Shown here in pieces: positions 9,301-17,984 of a stretch of DNA of 64,000 nt. The notes under the pieces are model-generated. The model made no database searches. It saw only the letters and a list, made by a program, of their open reading frames with translations, and was not told the DNA's origin. The position numbers and the translations under genes are program-made. The stretch is from Shewanella canadensis (GTDB lineage: Bacteria > Pseudomonadota > Gammaproteobacteria > Enterobacterales > Shewanellaceae): NCBI RefSeq assembly GCF_003966225.1, contig NZ_RXNU01000005.1:1-64000 (forward strand), given 5' to 3'. Positions within the stretch are counted from its first letter, which is position 1. The number at the start of each line of letters is the position of its first letter.

Positions 9301-9891
9301 TGGAGCCAGTTATCGGGTACAGGTATAACATTTTCAAGCGCTAACAGTGCAGCTGTAACCTTTGAAGTCCCCGAAGTGTCTGGCGATGAAACAATTGAGC
9401 TTAAGTTGGTAGTATCAGATGGTGAGTTAGAAGCGAGCATAATAATTGCCTTCATGGCTATTGATGTGCCAATCAATCATGCACCTACGGTTAGCATTGG
9501 AGCACTTGCCGGATCCTACGATGAAGGGACTAAAGTTACATTGTCGGCTGATGCTGTAGATCAAGATGGTGATACATTGACGTATCTATGGACTCAGTTA
9601 TCGGGGACTGGTGTTAACTTATCAAGTGCTAACAGTGCAACGGTAAGCTTTATGGTACCAGAAGTGTCTAGCGATGAAATAATTGAACTTCAGTTAGTCG
9701 TATCTGATGGTGAACTAGAAGCCAAATCTATCGTCTCTTTTAAAGCTATAAATATTCCTACTGCGGTTACGCCCCCTGACACAAATAAACCGGAAGATAA
9801 CAGCAGTGGAGGCGGCTCTATGGGGTGGTTAGTACTTTTCGCTGGCGTTATCTATGCTGGGCGGTCAAATAAGCGTAAGTTAGCCGCTTAA
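6304..9891 (+). CDS. Secreted metzincin-type zinc metalloprotease with PKD-like repeats and GlyGly-CTERM tail
   Basis: 1195 aa. A signal peptide covers about residues 1-20. The zinc signature HELGHWLGADHD (His206, Glu207, His210, His216) matches HExxHxxGxxHD of metzincins, and SIMS about 35 residues later fits the Met-turn. A calcium-binding type-3 repeat (DTDNDGLSDAVEG, DTDSDGIVDYID) lies near residues 740-770. A 'choice-of-anchor U'-like segment follows, then two PKD-like repeats (~962-1057 and 1058-1153). The C terminus is Ser/Gly-rich (SSGGGSMGW), a hydrophobic helix and basic residues, which is the GlyGly-CTERM signal. Proteins of this type leave by type II secretion and are processed by rhombosortase at the surface. 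A role in degrading environmental protein is inferred. Confidence 0.9.
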   Translation: MYKEILLFGSLALSFQGVCSTQISDLVNPSGDMSPTTQKIFGVPTPKSTEVVDLNRSDLPLPLVRERPKLILTYDQATEDNYKTDYGGDLVAALHRAMTSVNQVFVSSGSDVQFDWLVIKSDTEFQQVPFFFDQKALAEQEWYQDFKLGNLADAVIGIVRSDFIGGGQCVKAYWHSQYDTDGSPRFERFFPCVVDINSLTGTVLPHELGHWLGADHDRYQFNKFDDSKAVDYWPGYGYVDLDNGFMSIMSVFSECEDSNVECTKLPLFSNPYLLHNGAPIGKDSSNIDAADNVTLFSRSNKELLADRTIATNISTEISTDKVHLTWGDVSSRYLVQVSDGFRPHHYNVIESYIVTEPEITLDRPFFELSGTVGNNFKQYVVVKTINAINDDVGSISVGEVALRGRYEDFDMQTGETLIQDGQIGLSSSLVSMPEKGQSISINLTVMDENIANNDFYLASNAAPCLTTDDDCRYPINRDVLDVHLGFGNDPLYGDLDPEWLNKIFDFSFSGEGKLRTLTLTSKWSQDDWKSYFSSLIKKEAHGETEHTSFNFNEAYFIKKKLPLVILRGGEDSSSKSNNSLAIIGEAMLDIDLSGLFDPNLEIDSQGASFSKMGFRQHIPSQAAPEMAPAFYSSSQLTYASTTSVDEDATSETAVLSKALSGTIVKIDVYGPEFDNFKLDSTIPWSRINRNTFALELTDVETGVHTINIITATASATSTAGKVIGSGEIIVADALPELFDTNDTDNDGLSDAVEGFKDTDSDGIVDYIDPLSSANNTLKGLDNLPIYEAYQEGQLFSVARTLSIPQKILQAKQGVTDSAVMTWDQLQSIYPNQSIDEQGYTPYSDVIGVNYHSNLGPRSDWMAELVVTLPEDKPIKENSEYRVIDSQGQWSAFSDGMVGPNVFSGLAVDGSCSVNIDDYSVGLIPGKNCLLLTYVSINPDVPMNVIEFGPGALMVKNAPEVINHAPTVSTSSIDATYREGSVFTISSEAIDPDGDALTYQWSQLSGTGITFSSANSAAVTFEVPEVSGDETIELKLVVSDGELEASIIIAFMAIDVPINHAPTVSIGALAGSYDEGTKVTLSADAVDQDGDTLTYLWTQLSGTGVNLSSANSATVSFMVPEVSSDEIIELQLVVSDGELEAKSIVSFKAINIPTAVTPPDTNKPEDNSSGGGSMGWLVLFAGVIYAGRSNKRKLAA
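9187..9762 (+). repeat. Two tandem ~288-bp repeats encoding PKD-like domains
   Basis: The two units (about 9187-9474 and 9475-9762) both encode INHAPTVS at their start, then DGD-LTY-W-QLSGTG, SSANSA and IEL-LVVSDGELEA. They lie inside the metalloprotease gene. Similarity this high suggests a fairly recent internal duplication or ongoing homogenisation. Confidence 0.8.
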
Positions 9892-9908
9892 AAATATCAG
9901 TAATGTTG

Positions 9909-9935
9909 AGTGCGCAAACATAATGCTTGCGCACT
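9909..9935 (+). terminator. Hairpin after the metalloprotease gene, possible terminator
   Basis: A 9-bp stem AGTGCGCAA/TTGCGCACT lies 18 bp past the stop codon. There is no good T run after it, so intrinsic termination is uncertain. Confidence 0.45.
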
Positions 9936-10152
9936 GTTAACTGATCAACGTTCCTGCACAACGGTTACTCACAGAGTTTAGGATCGTCACAATATGTATA
10001 TCAACTCTTGCTCTTTAGAGTGATATACACGTTAAATTAATAGGCTTTTGCTCACCCAGTATCTTGTTGATATTTAGGGATATTCCATCTGGTCTTTAAG
10101 GTAGTGAAATTATAACCCATCCAATTATCAAGCAAATTGCCTTTGAGGCTTT

Positions 10153-10716
10153 ATGATTATAAAAGAATTAGTTGAAAACTTTTTTGAATACCGAACTGTG
10201 ATGTGTTCAGACATGGAAGTGGACATGTACGTGCTTAGACAATCGGATGTAGCACTTCCATTTGTTTTGCTGTTGATTAAATTAGCAATTAGAGATACTG
10301 AGTTGGAAAGCTCAGTTGTTAGTTTTGATTTAGTAAAACAAACGCAATCACTGTGCTTTTTGTCAGCTGAAAATATTCATCTAAAAGATGAGAGGTGTGC
10401 GCTAAACATTATCAAAAAACTTGGTGGGTACCGAGCTGTAAATCAGTTCTCTTGTGTTGATGATACAATTCAAATCGAAAAGCTAGTTGAGGAAATTCGT
10501 CACTGTTTACAAGAGGTTGAAGAGGGTAAAAATATTCAAGTTAATTCGGATTTGTATAAGGCCGTTTCTGGGCTGTTCTCGATTTCGCTTGATAAAAGCT
10601 TTGTTCAGTCCGAGTTGGAAATAATGAATGACGAAAACTATTTGAATCTTACCGAGGGTGTGGTAATCCCCTACAACACCTGCCAGTATAATGAAAAAGC
10701 AATAACACAAATTTGA
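10153..10716 (+). CDS. Hypothetical cytoplasmic protein
   Basis: 187 aa, acidic and Leu/Glu-rich, with no signal peptide or membrane segment. I recognise no domain. It is the first of a plus-strand run of envelope genes, with about 100 bp between it and the LPP20-like gene, so it may belong to the same transcription unit. The AT-rich coding sequence matches its downstream neighbours up to about 14770. Function unknown. Confidence 0.55.
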   Translation: MIIKELVENFFEYRTVMCSDMEVDMYVLRQSDVALPFVLLLIKLAIRDTELESSVVSFDLVKQTQSLCFLSAENIHLKDERCALNIIKKLGGYRAVNQFSCVDDTIQIEKLVEEIRHCLQEVEEGKNIQVNSDLYKAVSGLFSISLDKSFVQSELEIMNDENYLNLTEGVVIPYNTCQYNEKAITQI

Positions 10717-10814
10717 AACAAATTTAGATCACAGTTTACGATCTAAAGGTTCACATTCCACTGAAAGTGCAGTATATTTTTGTGCCTTACAAGGCTTTAT
10801 TTAAGTTATTATGG

Positions 10815-11858
10815 ATGAATAACATGGAATTTGGTAAGCCATTTATATGTAGTAAATTGTTTGGGAAATTTATTGTAGCGGTTTTTATGTCTTTCGTTCA
10901 GGGGTGTACGACTGTCGAAAAACATCCTGACTGGTATACAGGAAGAACACTAGCAATCGATGAGCAAGAGTTGATTGGTTACGGACATGGTGCTTCAAAA
11001 GAGTCCGCTTCTGACCAAGCATTTATAGAGATTTCAAGGTCAATCTATACCGATGTTAACTCTGCTGGTTCATACATGTATTCAACTCTGCAGGATGAAG
11101 AGTATTCTAAGAGCGATTTTAAAGGCGAAATATTATCTGTTGCATCTCTTAATGATACAAAACTGATCAAATACGAATTTGTTGGCAATACATTTTTTGT
11201 TGCATATTCCTATTCGCAGTTATCACTAGCAGAAAAAATTGCTAATGACAATCAATTCGAATGTGAAGACAATGCTATCTTTATTCATCAAAGTCCTTTA
11301 TATAAAAGTTTAAAAAGACATCTAGGTTGCAATCCAAAATCTAATGTTTTTTCAAAAAACAAAAAATGGTATTTTTCAGTTAATAAAAAAAATTACCCCC
11401 TAACGGAATCAGAGTTTATGGCTCTGTTTGTTGAATATAGCAATGAGATGGTGGTGATTAAACCGTCTAAGCGAGTGTTGTTAGAAAGTGATTTTTATAA
11501 CTTCGAAATAAAAACTAATAGGGAAGGTTTTTTCTCTTTATATCAAATTACAAATTCTGGTGATGTACAGAGTTTAATTGAAAATAAAGTTTTGATGCAT
11601 AATGAATACTGGGTATATCCAGATCTTTCTTTGTATGAAGGAATGTCGCTTAATATTGATAGTGATAGAGGTTACAATGTAGAGATGACTATTGCAAGCA
11701 TATGTGACAAACCAAGTCAATTTGCATTCTTGGATCAAATAGATACAGACTATTTGATCATTGATAATAAGGCGATGTTGTCATTTGTACTGGATGAACT
11801 ATCGGGTTGTGATGTTAGTTCATCTATAGTTAAGAATAAAGTTAGACAATCGAATTAA
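10815..11858 (+). CDS. LPP20-like lipoprotein, large form
   Basis: About 347 aa from ATG 10815 (alternatives: GTG 10767, ATG 10824). A hydrophobic stretch ends in FVQGCTT, a lipobox with Cys near residue 31. Next comes the pattern of LPP20-type lipoproteins: a P-WY motif (HPDWYTG), then GYGHGASKESASDQAFIEIS, which corresponds to the Ala-rich helix of the family. The remaining ~200 residues carry no domain I recognise. It is followed after 16 bp by the caspase-like lipoprotein, so the two are probably co-expressed and both face the periplasm or outer membrane. The LPP20 assignment rests on pattern, not on a search. Confidence 0.65.
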   Translation: MNNMEFGKPFICSKLFGKFIVAVFMSFVQGCTTVEKHPDWYTGRTLAIDEQELIGYGHGASKESASDQAFIEISRSIYTDVNSAGSYMYSTLQDEEYSKSDFKGEILSVASLNDTKLIKYEFVGNTFFVAYSYSQLSLAEKIANDNQFECEDNAIFIHQSPLYKSLKRHLGCNPKSNVFSKNKKWYFSVNKKNYPLTESEFMALFVEYSNEMVVIKPSKRVLLESDFYNFEIKTNREGFFSLYQITNSGDVQSLIENKVLMHNEYWVYPDLSLYEGMSLNIDSDRGYNVEMTIASICDKPSQFAFLDQIDTDYLIIDNKAMLSFVLDELSGCDVSSSIVKNKVRQSN

Positions 11859-11874
11859 CGGTCTTGGAACTAAT

Positions 11875-14214
11875 ATGAAAAATATTACTATTACATGTGT
11901 AATTGCTTTAAGTGGTTGTGCATATCAATCCTCTGGAGAGGATATAGTTTCAACAACCCCCTTGCCTCTTAGTCCGATACCGTTAAAAATTGAAGTAGAT
12001 AATTATTCTACTCAGATATTAAATGGAGTTTTTACATTAACTCCTGAAATGACAGGGATATATCAAGAGTATTTGAAAACAAAAGGCTATAGTACTGTAA
12101 TTCAGAATGACTTTAATGCATTAAGTGCGTTTGGCTTGACTTTGTGGGGCGTTACTACAGCCGGTATTGGTTTAGTTGCATTAGCAACGGATGATGGTCC
12201 ATCTGATGCTTGTTGGGTTTATGATTGTCAGTCTACCAAAGAAAATGAATTTACACGAATAGAGAAAGGGAAAAGTATTACAGATAAATTAAAGTTTCGA
12301 CCTGGTGAGATTGTAATTGATTTTAAGGATGGGAAAAACGTCCTGCAATCTATTCCATTGGACTCGAGTGGTTCGGCATCAATTACTTTGATGGAGTTAG
12401 GATACCCTGATGAAATTTCAATAAATCTAAGTTTCAAAGGTCTCCTAAAAGATGTTGCTGTATCAGGAAATAATGAAAAATTCGAAGTGCCAAAACAAGT
12501 CACAGCTATTGGTTCTGAAGTTATAAATAGCACCTTTTACATTGACCAATTTTCACTTTCAAATAAAGTTGGTGACTTTTCTGAGGGGTATATTAAAGAG
12601 GTTGTTAGTAATAGAGACTCCTATATAGAAAGTTTGCAAGATAGCCTAATCCCGATTTCATTCCCCCATTCTTATACAATACCAGAGATCAAAAAACCAA
12701 AATTGCTACCATTGCCAGAACTGAAAAAGGAGCGTTTTGAAACCACTGATGAATTTAAGTTGCGAGCATCAGATGCTCTTGAGGTAAGAAATATTCATGT
12801 TGAACAGGTCAAAAAAGCATTCAAATATCAGGTGGATGAAAGAAATAAAATTGTAACTATCGATAATGAGTTTATTAAGAAGGCTGCAGGGGATATTGTG
12901 CGTGTCAGCCGGCTAAGAATAAAGGAAAATCAATCGTTTGATATCGAACGATTAAAGGAACAGGTTATTTACGCATTTCGTAATGTTGTCGGAAATACAT
13001 ATTTAGATAATTTGAGCTATGATGCCGATAATTCAATGTTGTATGGGGTAATTAAATCTACTGGCTCAGATTATTCTGAAAGTATAAGATCCTTAGTTCC
13101 AAGGGATGTGGCTAAAAATATTTTTGAAAGTCCATCTATCGCAAATGTTAGGCTTGATTTCGGGATAAGTAATCCAAATGAAATATCTCTTAATAATATT
13201 AATCTGTTCGTGTTAGGAGAGAGGTATAATGCTGTTGTAACCGATGAAACTTATAAAAACAACTCAGTATATTTCAAAGTAACACCAAGAAAGCTTGAAT
13301 GGAACATGGAACAGTTAATATCTGACAAGCCAGACGAAGTTGTGTTGGCTGGTCTACAAAGTGCTAACCTTGTTGATGCGAAATCCGTCAATTTAAGAAC
13401 ATATATCAGAGGGAGTGTTTTAAATTCAAGTGAAGTCAATTTTGTTGATGATATACCTGAACTTCTCAAGATCTCAGAACGAGTAAGGAAGCAAACTAAT
13501 AAGTGGCTTATTGTGGTTGGTATTGAACGTTATGATAATGCTCAAGATATTATCTTTGCTAAACGTAGTGCAAGCCTTTTTAAAAAAGTAGTTCAAAGTA
13601 AGTTTGGTGTAACAGAGCAAAATACATTAACGCTTTTTGATGAGGATGCGACGGCAGGGGCTATAAAAGGCAGTATTGGACTAATTCTTGATAAAGTTAA
13701 GAAGGGAGATACGATATACTTTTATTATAATGGTCACGGCATTCCAAATCCTACTCAAGATTCAGAGCCTTACATATTACCATCTGATTCATTTCCAAGT
13801 TTTGTTTCCGAAGATGATGGTTTAATGCTAAAGAGTCTATATTCAAAATTGTCAAATTCTAAGGCATCACAAGTAATTGTCTTTGTTGACAGTTGCTTTA
13901 GCGGTATGACAGATGGTATGCCGCTTTTACCTGACGTTGCAGCTTCTCGACTTGTTCCAAAAAGAGTGGAATTTAATGAGAAAAAAATGGTTGTCATTAC
14001 AGCGGGTAGAAAAGATCAGTTTTCCAATGCATTTTATGAGAGAGGTAACAGGCTTTTTTCATATTATGTGATGAAATATATTCTGACTCAGGAAGGAACT
14101 GTCAATGATTTATTTGATGTAGTAAGAACTAATGTTGTTAAAGAATCTAAATTACTTGGTGGGGTAAAAAAGCAGGAGCCGTCTCTTCAGGGAAATGGTT
14201 TAATACGTCTTTAG
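11875..14214 (+). CDS. Lipoprotein with C-terminal caspase-like (peptidase C14) domain
   Basis: 779 aa. A short signal with lipobox LSGCAY places the lipidated Cys at about residue 15. A membrane-like segment lies near residues 80-103. The middle part (~250-520) is unassigned. The C-terminal ~240 residues form a caspase-fold domain: it starts at KWLIVVGIERY (~542), has the catalytic His in YYNGHG (His621) and the catalytic Cys in VDSCFSG (Cys674). Both catalytic residues are intact. Caspase-like domains cleave after Arg/Lys or Asp, or serve as protease switches. A lipid-anchored, exported one between LPP20-like lipoproteins suggests an envelope process; its target is unknown. Confidence 0.85.
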   Translation: MKNITITCVIALSGCAYQSSGEDIVSTTPLPLSPIPLKIEVDNYSTQILNGVFTLTPEMTGIYQEYLKTKGYSTVIQNDFNALSAFGLTLWGVTTAGIGLVALATDDGPSDACWVYDCQSTKENEFTRIEKGKSITDKLKFRPGEIVIDFKDGKNVLQSIPLDSSGSASITLMELGYPDEISINLSFKGLLKDVAVSGNNEKFEVPKQVTAIGSEVINSTFYIDQFSLSNKVGDFSEGYIKEVVSNRDSYIESLQDSLIPISFPHSYTIPEIKKPKLLPLPELKKERFETTDEFKLRASDALEVRNIHVEQVKKAFKYQVDERNKIVTIDNEFIKKAAGDIVRVSRLRIKENQSFDIERLKEQVIYAFRNVVGNTYLDNLSYDADNSMLYGVIKSTGSDYSESIRSLVPRDVAKNIFESPSIANVRLDFGISNPNEISLNNINLFVLGERYNAVVTDETYKNNSVYFKVTPRKLEWNMEQLISDKPDEVVLAGLQSANLVDAKSVNLRTYIRGSVLNSSEVNFVDDIPELLKISERVRKQTNKWLIVVGIERYDNAQDIIFAKRSASLFKKVVQSKFGVTEQNTLTLFDEDATAGAIKGSIGLILDKVKKGDTIYFYYNGHGIPNPTQDSEPYILPSDSFPSFVSEDDGLMLKSLYSKLSNSKASQVIVFVDSCFSGMTDGMPLLPDVAASRLVPKRVEFNEKKMVVITAGRKDQFSNAFYERGNRLFSYYVMKYILTQEGTVNDLFDVVRTNVVKESKLLGGVKKQEPSLQGNGLIRL

Positions 14215-14256
14215 TTATTAACTGAATAAGATCAATGGTATAAAAAGGAGAAGGTT

Positions 14257-14766
14257 ATGAAAAAATTATTAGTGATTTTTGTTTTTACGTTCATTTCAGC
14301 TTGTTCTGTCACAAATTCACCTGATCGAACCAATGAATCAAGTGTACCTGAATGGTATACGAATCCCCATGCTGAAAACGGAGTTGCAGCTGCTGAATGT
14401 GTCAAATTTAATGGAAATCTGTCTATATCTAAAACGAAAGCTCAAGCTCTAGCGATAGCTGCTTTAGCTTCCCAAATTGAGACTTCTGTAGAGAATACTG
14501 TTGAATCGACTATCAACACAAGTAATGATGTGGAAATGGAAAAGTTCAAATCTGAGACTGTCACCTATGTTAGACAGTCAGTTTCTGGAGCAAGGATTGA
14601 AAAAGTTGAAGCGATTAAACTCGCTGAAGGTGATCAGTTGTGCGTATTGGTAGTAATAGAAACAGCATATTTTGAAAATGCTGTGAAAAAAGGAGTATTG
14701 GATCCAATGAGTCAAAAATCACTAATTTCTGGATTTAACCTTGAGCAAGCTAGACAGAAATTATAA
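14257..14766 (+). CDS. LPP20-family lipoprotein
   Basis: 169 aa. A signal peptide ends in a lipobox (FISACSV; Cys16). The mature protein has VPEWYTNPHAENGVAAAEC, a run of Ala-rich helix and the KKGVLDPMSQK-LISGF tail, matching LPP20-type outer-membrane lipoproteins in layout. AAAAAGGAGAAGG precedes the ATG, so translation should be strong. It is clearly paralogous to the protein at 15297-15830: both share P-WY--P-AENG-AAA-CV and the same C-terminal motif. It lies 42 bp after the caspase-like gene. Confidence 0.8.
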   Translation: MKKLLVIFVFTFISACSVTNSPDRTNESSVPEWYTNPHAENGVAAAECVKFNGNLSISKTKAQALAIAALASQIETSVENTVESTINTSNDVEMEKFKSETVTYVRQSVSGARIEKVEAIKLAEGDQLCVLVVIETAYFENAVKKGVLDPMSQKSLISGFNLEQARQKL

Positions 14767-14860
14767 ATTATTTATGGGTAGCTGTTATATGAAATGGAAT
14801 CAAGGTTTGGTAAGCCCCTAGAACACTCGATACTTCATAGAGTTATAATGAATCAAAAAT

Positions 14861-14957
14861 ATGGAGTGTTACATTCGCGGAAAACGCTACCACGATGAAT
14901 TCAAAATCGAAGCCGTAAAACTGGTTACCGAGCGCGGTTATAAGCCAATTAAGGGCA
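14861..14957 (+). pseudogene. IS3-family transposase OrfA remnant
   Basis: A short reading frame encodes KRYHDEFKIEAVKLVTERGY, the typical N terminus of IS3/IS911 OrfA proteins, and then loses similarity. Only about 90 bp are recognisable, with no OrfB or terminal repeats. The fragment lies between the two LPP20 paralogs and records a past insertion. Confidence 0.65.
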
Positions 14958-15296
14958 TTATGGTTGATGTCGAGTCATTGTCTTATGCGGGGGGGCTGCG
15001 GCTAAAATTTTTACAGTCGTTCAGTACTGAGAAATGCAAGAGGATTCTGATTACAAATGGAATGTATTGCTCTGGACGTTTACGGGGGAAAGGCGGCGTG
15101 AAGGCTGGGAGGGGGTCCAATACCGCGAAGAAATTGATAGCCAAGTATTTGTTAGGCACTCTTTGGCTCTGCGCGACTCTCGCCTTGGATGAGATGTAAG
15201 ATTATCGGCGTAAAACATATTTTTATGTTGTTTTTCAAATGCATAAGCAGTATTGTTGTAGTGTTGATGGAAATGAATATGCAAAGGAGATGTATA
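14958..15296. other. Intergenic scar between LPP20 paralogs
   Basis: An open frame continues from the OrfA remnant to 15199, but its translation looks random and matches no family I know. The GC content is higher than in the DNA to the left. I see no gene. An AAAGGAGA ribosome site for the next gene lies at 15283-15290. Confidence 0.5.
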
Positions 15297-15830
15297 ATGA
15301 AGAATGTTTATCTAAGCGCCGCGGTAGCTCTTGCGACCCTTACTCTTTCAGGTTGTAGCACAACAGCTGATGAAAGCGACTCGGGCATATCAACTAATAA
15401 CCTTCCTTCCTGGTACCTTAAACCCGTTGCCGAGAACGGTATTGCTGCCGCGTCTTGTGTTAATAATACTGGTAATATCGCGACCGCCAAGGCAAAAGCA
15501 GAAACCCGTGCTATTGCATCGTTAGCTTCAAAAATCGGTATCACTGTTGAAAAACGGGTCAAAGATATCATCAAGACCAGCAATAACACCGAAAGTAACA
15601 TTTTTATGTCTCAAACGATTTCTCATGTCCAGCAGCTTATTTCCGGGGCGAATACGATTGAGGTCGCAGAGGGGGTGAGTAATGGAAAAAAGCAACTTTG
15701 CGTATTGGTTTCAATGGATAAAGACCACTATGAAGACGCTCTTAAGAAAAAGGTACTCGACCCCACCTCCCAAGAAGCCCTGATTACCGGGTTTACCCTC
15801 GCTCAAGCAGAACAAAAAATAGCGCAGTGA
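15297..15830 (+). CDS. LPP20-family lipoprotein, paralog of 14257-14766
   Basis: 177 aa from the ATG at 15297, which follows AAAGGAGA by 6 bp; an upstream start at 15189 would bury the signal peptide and is rejected. The lipobox is TLSGCST. The mature part has LPSWYLKPVAENGIAAASC, a long Ala/Lys helix and KKKVLDPTSQEALITGF, closely matching the paralog upstream. Codon use is more GC-rich than in that paralog, suggesting that the two diverged in different backgrounds or were joined by recombination. Likely outer-membrane anchored; the role is unknown. Confidence 0.82.
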   Translation: MKNVYLSAAVALATLTLSGCSTTADESDSGISTNNLPSWYLKPVAENGIAAASCVNNTGNIATAKAKAETRAIASLASKIGITVEKRVKDIIKTSNNTESNIFMSQTISHVQQLISGANTIEVAEGVSNGKKQLCVLVSMDKDHYEDALKKKVLDPTSQEALITGFTLAQAEQKIAQ

Positions 15831-15892
15831 TGCATACATAATTAAAGGATTAATGGGGTTTATCGCCCCAGTACTACAAGGTAGGTTAACTG

Positions 15893-16651
15893 GTGACAAC
15901 AGAATCTTTCAAAAGTAATTTTATTGCTAGGACGAAGTCCTCGTGGTTTCTTCTTGTATCATTACTTATCGGTATGGGACAGTTCAATGATAGTAAGGAC
16001 TTCGCAATATCCGCATATGAGGGGCTCAGTTCAACTATGACCCACTGGGTTGATTATAAAAAAATAAATCGAATAGATATAGGAATCAGCAAACACTTCG
16101 CTAAAAGTGTTTTGGGGAATGCCAAACTAGTTAAACATTCCTCAAAGGGGGGGCTGCTTGAGTACAATTACTACTTTTCAAGCAAATTCACTTTGGGTTT
16201 GATTTACAATGGTGGACGCCTGTCAGGCTATTGGGTACTGAGCCTGAACGACTCTTTCAAACCTGAAATCCCCTTCTCTAATCACAGCTTATTACAGGCA
16301 AGCATCAAGGATATTGTGCGCGTGCCCGACACCTATATGATGGATAGCTTCAATCTGGCATATTACATGGAGCAAGAGCAGCTCCCACGTAATGCAATGC
16401 TCTTGAAGCGTTATTTGGGCTGGGTGGGCTATGGTGCTTCGACAGAACAAAATAACGATTCTGCAATCAAACAGCTCATCACCTCTTCAGCACCTGCAGA
16501 GCAGGAATCCGCCATGAATTCAAAAACTGTGGAGCTTTTTGAGCGTGCCCGCTCCGAATCTGCCCCCAACTTATTTGCGCTCGGCGAAGTAGACGCAGAA
16601 CAGATGGCTGATTCTTTACTGACACGTGCAGAATACGAATACCTGAAGTAG
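15893..16651 (+). CDS. Hypothetical protein with N-terminal membrane anchor
   Basis: 252 aa from a GTG at 15893 preceded by AAGGTAGG. One hydrophobic segment near residues 16-28 (SSWFLLVSLLIGMG) suggests an uncleaved signal anchor, with the remaining ~220 residues outside. Short sequence blocks such as GLLEYNYYFSSKFTLGLIYN look like beta strands. No family recognised. It is followed by the lytic transglycosylase after 9 bp, so the two are very probably in one operon. Confidence 0.65.
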   Translation: MTTESFKSNFIARTKSSWFLLVSLLIGMGQFNDSKDFAISAYEGLSSTMTHWVDYKKINRIDIGISKHFAKSVLGNAKLVKHSSKGGLLEYNYYFSSKFTLGLIYNGGRLSGYWVLSLNDSFKPEIPFSNHSLLQASIKDIVRVPDTYMMDSFNLAYYMEQEQLPRNAMLLKRYLGWVGYGASTEQNNDSAIKQLITSSAPAEQESAMNSKTVELFERARSESAPNLFALGEVDAEQMADSLLTRAEYEYLK

Positions 16652-16660
16652 GAAGCAAGG

Positions 16661-17974
16661 ATGAATAAAATATTACTGGCGAGTTTACTTGCAATCGGCA
16701 TTTTTTGTGCCACAGCTGAAGAACAGACTAACACGGAAACACAATTTGAAGCCATGATGCAGGAGCCTGCATTTCAGCTGTATGTTCGCCAGCAACAGGA
16801 TGCCTGGCTAGCTCATCAGGAAAATACTCAAATTAAGTTCGCGGCATATCGAGCTGAACTTGAAAAGCGTTGGGGATTTGCAGAAGTAAATAGTTCCAGC
16901 AAGCTTGTGATTTACTCACAAGATCAAAGCGCCAAACTTGTTGTTGACCACGATAACCAAGCTATCACAGTTTCCTTGCTCAAAGAGAGGGAGTCACGAG
17001 ATGAAGCGGATCTAAAGGCGTTCTTTATTAAAGCAATGAAAAGTGAATTGTCAGATCAAATGGGTTCTGAAAACGCTGGGCCAGAGCTCACCGTTGCTGA
17101 AAGCCTCGGGCTTGAACCTGAGAAAGTGGATAGCCTTGCAAACGACTTGGTTAATAATTCAACGCCAGTCTCAGAAATTGAAGCAATTCAAAGCGTGGTG
17201 GATGATGTTGAACGAAACCTGAAAAAAGCCAAAAATGAGTACGCTATCGTTGCCGACTCAGGTTTGAGCGAGGCAGGCACACTACTAACACGCCAGCAAT
17301 CAACCATCAAGGAAATGGAGCAACAAAAAGCACGATACGTTAAGCTCCAACAGGAAAGAATCGCCAACCCTCGTAGCAAAAGCACTACGGCCCGAAAGGT
17401 ACCGTTCCAAATGTCTTACTGGCGAGCGGCACAACCCTACCTTGCGAATATCCAGCACTATGCAAAACAGCAAAAATTAAGTGATGCACTGATCTTGGCT
17501 ATTATGGAAACCGAATCCAACTATAATCCGCTGTCCCGTTCCGATGTACCAGCTCACGGATTGATGCAGATTGTCCGACACTCTGCTGGTGCCGATGTAT
17601 ATCACCGACTCCACAGGAAATTGGGCTCACCCAGCGAGGGCGAGCTATATAAACCTGAAATCAATATTGTTTATGGTGCCAATTACTTGAACATCTTGTA
17701 TTACTCTTATTTAAGTAAGGTGACATCGCCAGAGAGTAAGCTCTATTGTGCTATTGCGGCATATAACACCGGGGCTGGTAATGTCGCCAAGGCATTTACA
17801 GGTACAAAAAATTTCAATCGAGCTGCTACAGCAATTAATCAAATGTCTCCCGAACAAGTGTTGGCCATACTACTAAAAGAGTTGCCTTATGCAGAAACAC
17901 AAAATTATCTCAAAAAAGTCCTTAGTGCTCGTGATAAATATCAGCAGTTAGCCCCCACAAAACATTTTATTTAG
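16661..17974 (+). CDS. MltC-like membrane-bound lytic murein transglycosylase
   Basis: 437 aa with a signal peptide (cleavage likely near FCATAEE). It has no lipobox, unlike Escherichia coli MltC. The N-terminal ~240 residues include a coiled, Gln/Glu-rich linker (~180-245). The catalytic domain has METESNYNP with the likely catalytic Glu285, then HGLMQIV and AAYNTGAGNV, the three signature blocks of the SLT/MltC fold. It cleaves the MurNAc-GlcNAc bond of peptidoglycan with formation of 1,6-anhydro ends. Its position among envelope lipoproteins suggests local opening of the wall for an assembly or export process. Confidence 0.88.
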   Translation: MNKILLASLLAIGIFCATAEEQTNTETQFEAMMQEPAFQLYVRQQQDAWLAHQENTQIKFAAYRAELEKRWGFAEVNSSSKLVIYSQDQSAKLVVDHDNQAITVSLLKERESRDEADLKAFFIKAMKSELSDQMGSENAGPELTVAESLGLEPEKVDSLANDLVNNSTPVSEIEAIQSVVDDVERNLKKAKNEYAIVADSGLSEAGTLLTRQQSTIKEMEQQKARYVKLQQERIANPRSKSTTARKVPFQMSYWRAAQPYLANIQHYAKQQKLSDALILAIMETESNYNPLSRSDVPAHGLMQIVRHSAGADVYHRLHRKLGSPSEGELYKPEINIVYGANYLNILYYSYLSKVTSPESKLYCAIAAYNTGAGNVAKAFTGTKNFNRAATAINQMSPEQVLAILLKELPYAETQNYLKKVLSARDKYQQLAPTKHFI

Positions 17975-17984
17975 AGGCTTGCTA

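Noticed and set aside
15189..15296. Longer N terminus for the LPP20 gene at 15297
   Set aside because: It would place 36 residues in front of a clear lipoprotein signal peptide, and the ribosome site fits the ATG at 15297.
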